A stretch of DNA of 55,321 bases from NCBI RefSeq assembly GCF_902804485.1, contig NZ_CADCST010000068.1, positions 1-55,321 on the forward strand. Reading direction: 5' to 3'. The notes below the pieces were generated by a model that ran no database searches, was not told the DNA's origin, and worked only from the letters and a program-made list of their open reading frames with translations. Position 1 is the stretch's first letter. Every line of letters begins with the position of its first letter. The DNA comes from Flavobacterium collinsii. Its GTDB lineage: Bacteria; Bacteroidota; Bacteroidia; Flavobacteriales; Flavobacteriaceae. Positions 18,179 to 27,900 of the stretch are shown here, in pieces. The translations under genes were made by a program, and so were the position numbers.

Positions 18179-19360
18179 TTATAAGGCTTTTTTTCTTAAC
18201 AATGCTTCCAGAAAATAATAGTCAGCATAGACAATCGATTCGTCAATTTCGTCGTGTTTTGGCCAGTTTCCAGTGCTGTGATTTAATAAAAATGGGGCGT
18301 TTATTTTTGGGTCTAATATGTATTTGTCGGAATGTAAAGACGCGATTATTTTGTTGGCGAAAGCCAGATAACGGTTGTCTTTAGTATAACCGTACAATTC
18401 ATATAGGGCTGAAGCCATGATGGTTGCCGCAGAAACATCACGTGCCGAGTTTGGAATGCCCGGATCTTTAAAATCCCAATACGGAATACCGTCTTCCGGC
18501 AAATTTTTATTGGTCATAAAAAATTGTGCTGTGGCTTCGGCTTGTTTGAGGTAGGCCGCATCTTTTGTATAACGATACGACATGGTGAATCCATAAACGG
18601 CCCAGCCCTGTCCGCGTGCCCAAACAGAATCGTCGTTATATCCCTGCAGGGTCGTTTTTTTTCTTACGGCTCCTGAAACCGGATTGTAATCAATAACATG
18701 ATAACAGCTATTGTCTTTTCTAAACTGATTTTTTAAAGTGGTATTGGCGTGTTGGATAGCGATGTCCTGATATTTTTTATTGCCGGATAATCTGGTGGCT
18801 TCAAAAAGCAATTCAAGGTTCATCATATTGTCAATGATCACCGGATAGTCCCAAATTTCTTTGTTGAAATCCCAGGAACGAATAGCTCCGACTTTTGGAT
18901 CGAAACGGCTGCATAAAGTTTCAGCACCTTTAACAATTACATCTTTGTATTCTTGTTTGTTTTCCACTTTTAGCGCTTCTCCATAACTGCAATAGACTTT
19001 AAAACCAACATCGTGGGAACCTTTGTTAACGCTTTCTTTTTTACTGAAAGGCGTCCATTTTTCGGCTTGTTTTTTATAGTCTGCATTTCCTGTTAAGCGA
19101 TACAATTGCCAAAGATTTCCGGCAAAGAATGCGCTTGTCCAGTCTCTTGAAGGAACTTTTCTAATGAGATTGGTTTTGAGGGTCATGCTTCTGGGCATCG
19201 CCATCGAATCAACCGGATAATCCAATAGCATTTTGTATCGGGTTTCGAGAAGGTGGTGGGCTGCTGAAGTGTTTTTTGGATGAGAATTAATCTCGGATTT
19301 ACAAGCTGTTGCAAGCAATGCAAACCCAAGGATTAAAGTAAAGAAACTAACTCTATTCAT
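18179..19360 (-). CDS. GH88 unsaturated glucuronyl hydrolase, lipoprotein
   Basis: Family 88 enzymes release 4-deoxy-4,5-unsaturated glucuronic acid from lyase products. The 393-residue protein has a lipobox (LATAC, Cys20) and an (alpha/alpha)6 barrel with the two known aspartates: SHDVGF (Asp117) and DNMMNLELL (Asp177). GH88 is distinct from the GH105 pair in the pectin operon and usually acts on glucuronate-containing lyase products, which bears on the substrate of this locus. It is separated from susD by 576 bp that contain two repeat elements. Confidence 0.9.
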   Translation of the reverse strand: MNRVSFFTLILGFALLATACKSEINSHPKNTSAAHHLLETRYKMLLDYPVDSMAMPRSMTLKTNLIRKVPSRDWTSAFFAGNLWQLYRLTGNADYKKQAEKWTPFSKKESVNKGSHDVGFKVYCSYGEALKVENKQEYKDVIVKGAETLCSRFDPKVGAIRSWDFNKEIWDYPVIIDNMMNLELLFEATRLSGNKKYQDIAIQHANTTLKNQFRKDNSCYHVIDYNPVSGAVRKKTTLQGYNDDSVWARGQGWAVYGFTMSYRYTKDAAYLKQAEATAQFFMTNKNLPEDGIPYWDFKDPGIPNSARDVSAATIMASALYELYGYTKDNRYLAFANKIIASLHSDKYILDPKINAPFLLNHSTGNWPKHDEIDESIVYADYYFLEALLRKKAL

Positions 19361-19405
19361 ATGTAAGTTTTATTTTGATTTTTTTAATCTGTTGTATTTA
19401 TTTTT

Positions 19406-19553
19406 AAAACATAGGGACATAGTTTATAGGGGCGTTTAAAAGGCATTTCACTTTTAATAGTACCTCATAGCACTGTCGTAAAGCTATGCGAGGAAATCTT
19501 GGTTTTTTTAGACTATCTATAATTGCAGTATAAAATCTATGTTTCTATGTGTT
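19406..19553. repeat. Palindromic MITE-like element, copy 2
   Basis: Left end a variant of the 17-bp inverted repeat (AAACATAGGGACATAG), right end CTATGTTTCTATGTGTT at 19537-19553. The interior contains a hairpin-forming CTCATAGC...GCTATGCGAG segment and is nearly identical to copy 3. Confidence 0.88.
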
Positions 19554-19559
19554 AATTTT

Positions 19560-19936
19560 TTCTCTCGCAGATTTGCTTCGCCAATTCGCTATGGCTCGGG
19601 TGGCTGATCTGGCAGATTTTTATTTTTTAATCATAGCAATTTTATACTGATTGCTTTAAGCTGTTGTGTATGATTTTAACACATAGAGACATAGTTTATA
19701 GGAGCGTTTAAAAAAGGCATTTTCACTTTTAATATTACCTCATAGCGCTGTCGTAAAGCTATGCGAGGAAATCTTGATTTTTTTAGACTATCTATAATTG
19801 CAGCATAAAATCTATGTTTCTATGTGTTAATTTTTTTCTCGCAGATTAAAGGATTAAAAATCTGTGCTAATCTTTTTAATCTGTGGCAAACTTTCTTAAG
19901 ATTTATGCCAATTCCTAATAATAGGCGTAAAGCTTT
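19560..19936. repeat. MITE-like copy 3 with flanking CTCGCAGAT/CACAGATT words
   Basis: Copy 3 has its 17-bp ends at 19678-19694 and 19812-19828. Around it lie CTCGCAGATT, AAAATCTGTG and AATCTGTGGCAAA words (19560-19600, 19838-19890), the same as flank copies 1 and 4. With copy 2 this fills the GH88-susD gap; no gene is present. Confidence 0.85.
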
Positions 19937-21448
19937 TTAATAACCAGGGTTGTTTGGTTTTAAGTTTGGGTTGATCGCTAACTCAGTTCCCGGTAATGGA
20001 AATAAATAATCTTTGTTGGGATCAAAATTAGCGTGCGGTTCAAAACCAGTCGGACCAAATACTTCCGGACCATTTTTGAGTCTTTTGATGTCGTACCATC
20101 TTACATATTCAAAAGCCAGCTCTAATCTGCGTTCGTCGATAACCATTTTTCTGAAAGCAATCTGAGATAAACCCGGTGTTACATTGGCAGGAAAGGAAAC
20201 CAGTTTCCCGGCTTTATTTCTGGCTCTGGCGCGTACGCGGTTTACATAACCGTCTGCTTCTGCAGTTCCGGGAGTGATTTCATTTAAGGCTTCGGCCGCT
20301 GTCAGGAGTACCTCGGCAAAACGCATCGTGATGTAATTGTGCTGTGAAGTTCTTCCGTTGGCACCCGCTTTTCCTGGAAAACGATAGTATTTAGCAATAT
20401 GTGGGCGTGGCGCTTTCTCGTTATCACTCGAAGGAAAGATTTGCAAATTATTGCCCACTTTCTTTCTGATGATGGTGTCAAAACTTACCGCTCTTCGGTA
20501 ATCTCTTTTGTCCCAATCGTTGAATACTTTTAAAGACGGAACGGCTACAGAAAATCCTTGTCCATAGCTGTATGACTCGTCTTTCAAAGAACCAGTAAAA
20601 AAAGCAGTATAATCCTGACCGTAGTTTCCTGAAGTCAAATTATTAAAATCAACTGTAAACAAAGGCTCTTTAAGTGCTGCTGTTTTTGTGGCATTAAATA
20701 AATCCTGAAAATCAGCGTCCAGTCCCAAGCCAAATTTTGCTTCATTGGTAATAACATATTTAGCCTCGTCGTAGGCTTTTTGATAGTTTCCAAGGGTTAA
20801 ATAGACAGAGGCGAGATAACCTGCGGCGGTACCTTTTCCGGGAACTGCTTTTACTTTTGGTTTGTCTTCCAGCCATTGTTTGGCAAATTCCAGATCGGCA
20901 ATTATCTTCGGATAAACATCGGCTTGTTTTGTTCTGCTTAAGGAATTTACCTGCGAAACGTCATTTACCACAAAGTCGATGTAGGGAATATCTCCAAAGA
21001 TGCGAACTAAATGATAGTAGGCAAAAGCTCGTGCAAAATAGGCCTGAGCTACAATAGCGTTTACTTTTGCAGGATCACCGGGTGTTTTTTTGGCACCTTC
21101 GATGGCCTGATTGGCAGCAGTGATGATAATGTATGATTGCGGCCAGAAGTTTGCTACCAGACCATTAGTGTCATTCATCGTAAAATCATTCACATCGATA
21201 CGGGCGGCCTGAGTGGTTCTGTCGCCAATATCGGCCATGTCGTCGCGTAACATTAAGGCAATTGTAAATTCTCTTCCCCAATAATTATTGTGGGCAATGT
21301 TGGCAAAAGCTCCGTTTACAGCAGCCTGTAGGTCGTCAGTATTGCTGAAGAAATTTTCCGGACGAATGATTCCCACCGGTTTTTCTTCTAAATCGGAACA
21401 TCCAAAAGCGAATATTCCCAGGAAAAGAAAAGCTATATATTTTTTCAT
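19937..21448 (-). CDS. SusD/RagB-family glycan-binding lipoprotein
   Basis: A 503-residue surface lipoprotein (lipobox FAFGC, Cys17) of the SusD family, which binds glycan at the cell surface and forms the lid of the SusC transporter. TPR-like helical segments include AQAYFARAFAYYHLVRIFGD (about residues 134-153). The C-terminal block has the family's RFAEVLLTAAEALN, VRARARNKAG and ERRLELAFEYVRWYDIKRL stretches. It pairs with the SusC gene 333 bp upstream. Ligand specificity cannot be read from sequence. Confidence 0.92.
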   Translation of the reverse strand: MKKYIAFLFLGIFAFGCSDLEEKPVGIIRPENFFSNTDDLQAAVNGAFANIAHNNYWGREFTIALMLRDDMADIGDRTTQAARIDVNDFTMNDTNGLVANFWPQSYIIITAANQAIEGAKKTPGDPAKVNAIVAQAYFARAFAYYHLVRIFGDIPYIDFVVNDVSQVNSLSRTKQADVYPKIIADLEFAKQWLEDKPKVKAVPGKGTAAGYLASVYLTLGNYQKAYDEAKYVITNEAKFGLGLDADFQDLFNATKTAALKEPLFTVDFNNLTSGNYGQDYTAFFTGSLKDESYSYGQGFSVAVPSLKVFNDWDKRDYRRAVSFDTIIRKKVGNNLQIFPSSDNEKAPRPHIAKYYRFPGKAGANGRTSQHNYITMRFAEVLLTAAEALNEITPGTAEADGYVNRVRARARNKAGKLVSFPANVTPGLSQIAFRKMVIDERRLELAFEYVRWYDIKRLKNGPEVFGPTGFEPHANFDPNKDYLFPLPGTELAINPNLKPNNPGY

Positions 21449-21483
21449 AATATTATTTTTTAGGTATTTGGTGTAATAATTTT

Positions 21484-21634
21484 AACACATAGAGACATAG
21501 TTTATAGGGGCTTTTAAAAGGCATTTCACTTTTAATATTACCTCATAGCATTGTCGTAAAGCTATGTGAAGAAATCTTGATTTTTTTGAATGATCTATAA
21601 TTGTGGGAGTAAAAAATCTATGTTTCTATGTGTT
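21484..21634. repeat. Palindromic MITE-like element, copy 4, between susC and susD
   Basis: 17-bp ends AACACATAGAGACATAG (21484-21500) and CTATGTTTCTATGTGTT (21618-21634), interior closely matching copies 2 and 3. It is followed by CTCGCAGAT/CACAGATTAAAG words to about 21720 and a lone right end (CTATGTTTCGATGTGTT, 21749-21765). The element fills a gap inside an operon that is usually tight. Confidence 0.9.
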
Positions 21635-21781
21635 AATTTTTTCTCTCGCAGATCTCGCAGATTTTTTTAGCCACAGATTAAAGGGATTAAAAATCTGTGA
21701 TACTATTTTAGCTGTGGCAAATTTTTATCGCGGCAATTTGATACTAATCTATGTTTCGATGTGTTTAAGATCATTTTTAAA

Positions 21782-24700
21782 CTAAAATTTTAAATTGAAA
21801 CCAAAAGTGAATGTTTTCACATTCGGGTAACTTCCATAATCCAATCCTAAGTTGGTGTTGCTTCTGGCATTGGTGTCATTAAGGTAATTGACCTCCGGAT
21901 CAGAACCCGGGTAATTGGTAATGGTCCATAAGTTTTGAGCACTGATGTAAAAACGAACTTTACTCAATCCCATTTTGGATACAATTTTATCATCGAGACT
22001 ATAGCCTAAAGAGATGTTTTTCAGTCGAATGTAACTTGCATCATATACAAATCTTGAAGTTACTCTTTTCGTTCTTGCCGCATTAATTGGCACATTGGTA
22101 TCTGTATGGGTTGGTGTCCAGGCATCCAGAACTTCGGTTGTTGCATTATTGTTTCCTGAGGCCAGTTCCATCAGGGTATAATTTAAGATCTGATTCCCCT
22201 CAGATCCCTGAAAGAAAATATTCAGATCAAGATTTTTATACGTGAAGTCGTTATTAAGTCCGAAGATGAAATCAGGATTTGGGTTTCCTATGATAGTTTT
22301 ATCGTTTGAATCCAGTTTGCCGTCACCGTTTACATCTTTGAATTTTTCTCCTCCGGCTATCGTTTCAAAATTCCCTGGCAGAATTGTTTCTCCCTGCTGA
22401 ATGACACCGTCGTAAACAAATCCGAAGAATGAGCCGACTGGTTGTCCGACTCTTAAAATTTGAGAATCGGTAGCAAGGAAATGACCCGGTGTAGAGTTGA
22501 TTAAAAGATCTTTGTCATCGGCTAATTTCAACACTTTGTTTTTGTTGGAAGAGATATTGAAACTCGTCGACCATGTAAAATCAGCGCCAATAAAGTTTTT
22601 GGTATTGATACCCAATTCCCATCCTTTATTTTCTAATTCTCCAACATTTTGAAGCTGAGAAGCAATTCCTGAAACGCCCGGTAAAGGTCGGTTGAACAAT
22701 AAATCTTTGGTAATTGTTTTGTAATAATCGGCTGTGATACTGATTCGGTTATCAAACAAACCGAGATCAATTCCGTAATCCTGCTGGTAAGAAGTCTCCC
22801 ATTTTAAGTTCGGATTGTCTAAAGAAGTCAGTTGAACCGCATTTACAATTACGTCTCCGCTTACATCATAAATTTCAGAGAATCTCGAAAGGGTAGAATA
22901 AGCCCCAATCGATGGGTTTCCGGTGGCTCCGTAACTGGCTCTCAATTTAAAATTTGAAACCGTTTTGCTGTCCTTCAGAAAGTTTTCCTTACCGATATTC
23001 CAGCCAACTGCTCCGGAAGGGAAGGTTCCGTATTTGTAATTTTTACTAAAGCTTGACGAACCGTCTCTACGGGCTGTAAAAGTGAACAGGTATTTATCGG
23101 CATAATCAAAATTCAATCTTCCGAAAGCCGAGATCAGTTCTGTTTCTGATAATCCTGAATCGGGTTTTAAAAATACGGTTCCTGCACCTAAGTTATGATA
23201 GGAGTTGGTGTTCGTTAAAAAACCTCTTGCGGCAGCGTATGAATTTTCGTTTCTGTTTTTTTGATAAGAATAACCTCCAAGTACCGTAAGGATTCCTTTA
23301 TCGACGATTTCACGTTTGAAAGTCAGGTAATTTTCAGTTAAAAAAGAAGAGAATCTGGTATTGTTTACAGAAGCTTCTCCTTTAATGTTTTTTCCTGCGA
23401 TTAAGGTGGATGGAATATATCTTCCGGTTTGCGAGTTGGATTCGGTTAATCCTAATGTGGTTTTGAAGTTAAGATCTTTGGTGAGTTGATACGATGCAAA
23501 GAAGTTACTTCTGTTGGTAATATTGATGACCTCCAGAATGTTTTCCATAGCTGTCGCGTACGGATTGTCGATATCATCTCCAATAGGTGCTGTGGTGGTA
23601 AAAGTTCCGTCGGCATTATAAATTCCTTTGTCGGGCATAAAACGGTAAGCTGCAGCAATTACACCCGCGGCTCCTGTTCCTCCCGCACTGGTCTGACTGA
23701 TGATTCCTTCTTTATTTTGTTTGCTTTGAAATAAATTCAGCCCCACTTTAAACTTGTCGCTCAAATCGGCTTCAAGATTACTTACAATGGTGTATTTGTC
23801 AATTCCGGAGTTAATGACAACTCCATTCTGGTTGAAATAATTCCCTGAAACATAGTATTTTATTTTATCTGACCCGCCTGAAAAAGACAATTGGGAGTTA
23901 GAAATTAATCCATCGCGGTAAATGATGTCTTGCCAGTTGGTATCAGAACCTGCCGCAGTGTGTGTGGTGAAACTTTTTCGATACGCTACAAATTGATCAG
24001 CATTTAACAAATGCAATTTATTGTTGACAGACTGTACGGAAGTGGAATTACTGAATTCGATAACAGGAGCTCCCGGTTTTCCTTTTTTGGTCGTGACCAT
24101 GATTACTCCATTTGAACCTCTTGATCCGTATATGGCAGTAGCTGAAGCATCTTTTAAAATCTCTATCGAAGCAATATCCTGAGGGGCAGGCATCGATGCA
24201 CCGGCAAAACCGTCTACCACGATAAGTGCATCTCCACTTGCATTGATAGAAGTACCACCACGAACCCTGATTTTTACGGGAGCACCCGGTTCACCACCAT
24301 TATTGGATTGTACCGAAACTCCCGCAGCACGGCCTTGTAATGCCTGCTCTGCATTTAATAACGGATAGGCTGTTAGTTCTTTGGCTGTCACCGAAGATAC
24401 TGAACCTGTAATGTCACTCTTTTTACGGGTGCCATAACCAACAACGACTACTTCATCGAGATTTTTGGTATCCGGTTTTAAACTGACATTGACTACGGTT
24501 TTATTGCCTACCGGAATTTCGATCGTTTGATATCCTATAAAGTTGAAGACTAATACGGCATTTTTTTCAGAAACGATAACAGTATAGTTTCCATCCATGT
24601 CTGCAGATGCGCCCACTGAAGATCCTTTGATATAAACATTAGCACCAGGAAGTCCGAGTAAGTCTTCGGAGGAAGTAACTTTTCCGGTGACTTTTCTTTC

Positions 24701-24784
24701 CTGTGCATTCATCACAATATTTACCAGTAAAAAATAGACCAGCAAACACCATTTAAGCGATTTTAAAATTTGGTTTGTAAACAT
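21782..24784 (-). CDS. SusC/RagA-family TonB-dependent outer-membrane transporter
   Basis: A 1000-residue SusC protein. It has a signal peptide (ending near NAQ), an N-terminal carboxypeptidase-regulatory-like domain (about 30-105), a DEVVVVGYGT segment leading into the plug, a plug domain (about 115-235, with the IEILKDASATAIYGSRGSNG signature) and a 22-strand barrel ending in a terminal Phe. It imports oligosaccharides with SusD as partner, powered by TonB. No anti-sigma-interacting N-terminal extension is seen, consistent with control by the adjacent HTCS. Confidence 0.93.
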   Translation of the reverse strand: MFTNQILKSLKWCLLVYFLLVNIVMNAQERKVTGKVTSSEDLLGLPGANVYIKGSSVGASADMDGNYTVIVSEKNAVLVFNFIGYQTIEIPVGNKTVVNVSLKPDTKNLDEVVVVGYGTRKKSDITGSVSSVTAKELTAYPLLNAEQALQGRAAGVSVQSNNGGEPGAPVKIRVRGGTSINASGDALIVVDGFAGASMPAPQDIASIEILKDASATAIYGSRGSNGVIMVTTKKGKPGAPVIEFSNSTSVQSVNNKLHLLNADQFVAYRKSFTTHTAAGSDTNWQDIIYRDGLISNSQLSFSGGSDKIKYYVSGNYFNQNGVVINSGIDKYTIVSNLEADLSDKFKVGLNLFQSKQNKEGIISQTSAGGTGAAGVIAAAYRFMPDKGIYNADGTFTTTAPIGDDIDNPYATAMENILEVINITNRSNFFASYQLTKDLNFKTTLGLTESNSQTGRYIPSTLIAGKNIKGEASVNNTRFSSFLTENYLTFKREIVDKGILTVLGGYSYQKNRNENSYAAARGFLTNTNSYHNLGAGTVFLKPDSGLSETELISAFGRLNFDYADKYLFTFTARRDGSSSFSKNYKYGTFPSGAVGWNIGKENFLKDSKTVSNFKLRASYGATGNPSIGAYSTLSRFSEIYDVSGDVIVNAVQLTSLDNPNLKWETSYQQDYGIDLGLFDNRISITADYYKTITKDLLFNRPLPGVSGIASQLQNVGELENKGWELGINTKNFIGADFTWSTSFNISSNKNKVLKLADDKDLLINSTPGHFLATDSQILRVGQPVGSFFGFVYDGVIQQGETILPGNFETIAGGEKFKDVNGDGKLDSNDKTIIGNPNPDFIFGLNNDFTYKNLDLNIFFQGSEGNQILNYTLMELASGNNNATTEVLDAWTPTHTDTNVPINAARTKRVTSRFVYDASYIRLKNISLGYSLDDKIVSKMGLSKVRFYISAQNLWTITNYPGSDPEVNYLNDTNARSNTNLGLDYGSYPNVKTFTFGFNLKF

Positions 24785-24905
24785 TCATTTTTGGTTTTAG
24801 GTTAGTGTTAGATAAAATAAAAAAGCAATAAACTCATTCCTATTATCAGCAATATAAACACAATTTGCAGTAATATGAATTTTGTTTTTTGGGTTTTCAT
24901 AATGA

Positions 24906-24913
24906 CAAATGTA
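24906..24913 (-). promoter_or_regulatory. Candidate -7 box of the susC operon
   Basis: Plus-strand CAAATGTA reads TACATTTG on the minus strand, matching TAnnTTTG, about 120 bp upstream of the susC start. No TTG lies at the expected 17-19 bp, as is common for regulator-dependent promoters. It sits just after the HTCS terminator. Confidence 0.4.
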
Positions 24914-24938
24914 GGAGGCACGAAGGATATAGAAATAC

Positions 24939-24974
24939 AAAAAAGGGTATCTAAAAATACAGATACCCTTTTTT
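24939..24974 (-). terminator. Terminator of the HTCS gene
   Basis: 14-bp stem AAAAAAGGGTATCT (24939-24952) / AGATACCCTTTTTT (24961-24974), T-run on the minus strand, 24 bp beyond the HTCS stop codon. It separates the regulator transcript from susC. Confidence 0.92.
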
Positions 24975-24997
24975 ATCCCTTTAAAATAGAGGATTTC

Positions 24998-27900
24998 TTA
25001 ATAAATTACAGATGACCTGGAAAATTTATCCGAAAACTGCGTTGGCGTTTCTCCGTATTTTTTCTGGAAACATTTACTAAAGTATTTGGGATTATTAAAT
25101 CCCACTTTATAACTCACTTCGGAGACGTTTAATTTGTTTTGCTCTAACAATTGAGCGGCACGTTTCATTCGTATTTCGTGGATAAATTCGTTGGGTGTAT
25201 AGTTCGTCCAGGCTTTAATTTTTAAAAATAACATGGTTCGGCTGACCCCTAATTCAGTACAGAAAAACGGAATGTCGAATTGCTCGTTCGAAATGTTTTC
25301 TTCTACAATTTTAAAAGCTTTTTTCAGCAGTTCTTCATCGAGTGAAGAAACGGTAATTTCTGAAGGATTAAAACCGTCTTCATTTGAAAATTTGTTTTTC
25401 AAACGTTCGGTTGAATTTAGCAAATTTTTGACACGAAGTTTAAATTCAGTTAAATTAAAAGGTTTACTGATATAATCGTCGGCTCCGCTTTCCAGTCCTT
25501 CAAATTTATACACCAGTGAAGTTCTCGAAGTGAGCAGGATAACAGGAATATGACTGGTTTTTAAATTCTCTTTTATTTTTGAGCAAAGCTCAGTACCTAC
25601 CATTTCAGGCATAATGACATCGCTGATAATTAAATTAGGAACATGCTGCAGGGCTTTCTCAAACGCAACTTTTCCATTTTCAGCTTCAATGATATTATAC
25701 TCATCTTTGAGGAGATTTTTCATGAACGAGCGGAGTATCTTATGATCTTCAACAAGTAGAATGGTTTGTTTTTCGTCATTCACCACAAAATCGGCAATAT
25801 CTTCGCGCTCAATTGTTTCTGACGGTTCGAGTTGAGAACTGTATTGCTCGATAGCATCACTGATCTGAAAGTTTTCTATAATTTCATGGTCTAAAAGATG
25901 AGATTTGCCCAATGGAAGTATTACTTTAAAAACGACACCACCGGTCTGTTTGTTGCTAACTTCGATGTTTCCTTTGTGTAGTTTTACGATGTTTTTTACG
26001 ATCGAAAGACCAATTCCGGTTCCTTTATTATAGCTTTTCTGCACGTTGTTGTGCATTGGAACTTCGTAAAACAGATCAAATATTTTATCAATATGTTCGG
26101 CTGCGATTCCAACTCCGGAATCTTCTACGGTTATAAAAAGATTTTCACGATCATGTGTGATCTTAAGATGTATGTTTCCGCCCTTCGGGGTGTATCGAAA
26201 GGCATTGGAAATTAAATTGTAAAAAACACGTTCCAGTTTATAACGGTCAAAGTACAAAGGGATTTCTTCCTCTGTAGATTCGAAAGTGTAGTGGTAACCA
26301 CCATCTTTTGCATATTCGATAAAAGAAAGAAAAATCTCTTTGGTGAATTTTACAATATTTCCTTCTGCTGATTCGAGCGTCACCTGATGATTTTCAAGTT
26401 TTCTAAAATCCATCAGACGATTGATAAGACTTAAAAGATGATTGGCACTTCCTTCGATAACCAGCAGTTTTTTGTACATTTCATTCGTACCGTTGTAATT
26501 GGCCAGAATTTGCTGTAAAGGGCCCAGAATTAAAGTCAATGGCGTTCTAAATTCATGTGAAATATTAGTGAAGAAATCCAGTTTAGCGAGATTATTTTCT
26601 TCTATTCGTTTGGTTTCTATATATTCGAGTTCCAGTTTTTGTTTTAGTGCCGTTTTCGATTTCATGATCCAAATCAAACCGTAAATGCCTAGTCCAATTA
26701 TGGTTCCGTAGAGTAAAAATGCCCAGATACTGCGCCAGGGAGCCGGGTTTACAATGACGGTTAAGGTTGTTGGAACTTTATTCCATACCCCATCATTGTT
26801 GGCGCCGCGAACTTCAAAAGTATAGGTTCCGGGATTCTGAATGGCAAAAATTGCTTCGGAATTTTTGGTTGTCGTCCAGTTGTTTTCCAATCCCACCAAA
26901 CGATAGCTGTATTGGTTGTTTTTGGATCGAATGTAATTTGGAATCGCAAAATCAATCGAGAAATTGGCTTTGTCGTAATCCAGTGTGATGGTTTTGGTAT
27001 AGGTGATGCTTTTTTTCAGAATCCCAATAGAATCATTGGGGTGTATGGTTTCGTTTTTGATTTTCAAATTGGTAATTAATACCTGAGGAGCATAGTGGTT
27101 CAGAGAGATTTTTTTTGCATCAAAAAAGGTCACACCAGACGGACTCCCGAAGTAGAATTTATTAGAATCGAGTTTTAGAGCTGAGTTATCATTAAATTCG
27201 TTGCTCGCCAAACCATCTTTTTGATCGTAGATTACAACTGTTTTCTGGATGGTATTGTATTTTATAATGCCTTGATTGGTACTAATCCATAGATTTTTGT
27301 CATCGTCTTCAAGGATGGAATGAATGGAAGTAATAATGGTATTTCCAACTTTTAAATTGATTTTACAGAATTTTTTGCCATCAAAATAATGAAGCCCTTT
27401 GGCTTTTGTTCCCACCCAGATTTTCTTTTGACTGTCCTGAAATAACGTTAGAATATCGTCACCGGATAGGGAAGAAGAGTCAAAAAAGTAATGTTTGATG
27501 CTGTATTTTCTTGAAGTGGAATTGTTTAACGGAATGTAGTTTAATCCGTTTTGAGTGCCAATCCAGATTGCTTTTTTTTCATCGACCAGCATCGTTCGCA
27601 CAATGTTGTTGGTTAAATATTCCGGTTGGGAAGTATCATTTCCAATAACTTCAAAGGTTTTGGAAAGGATGTTGTACCGAATCAGACCTTTTCCAAAAGT
27701 CCCAATCCAGAGAATGTCGTTACCTTCGGCTTTGATCGAATATACGCCGGATTCTTTGAGTAGAGTGTTTAAATCGGGCGCGATTCGGTGGTCTTCAATT
27801 TTTTTTGAATTAATGTTGTAGGCAGACAGACCTTTCGAGAAAGTTCCGATCCATAAAACATCAGCGGAAAGACACATGGATTTGATATCATTTTTGACGT

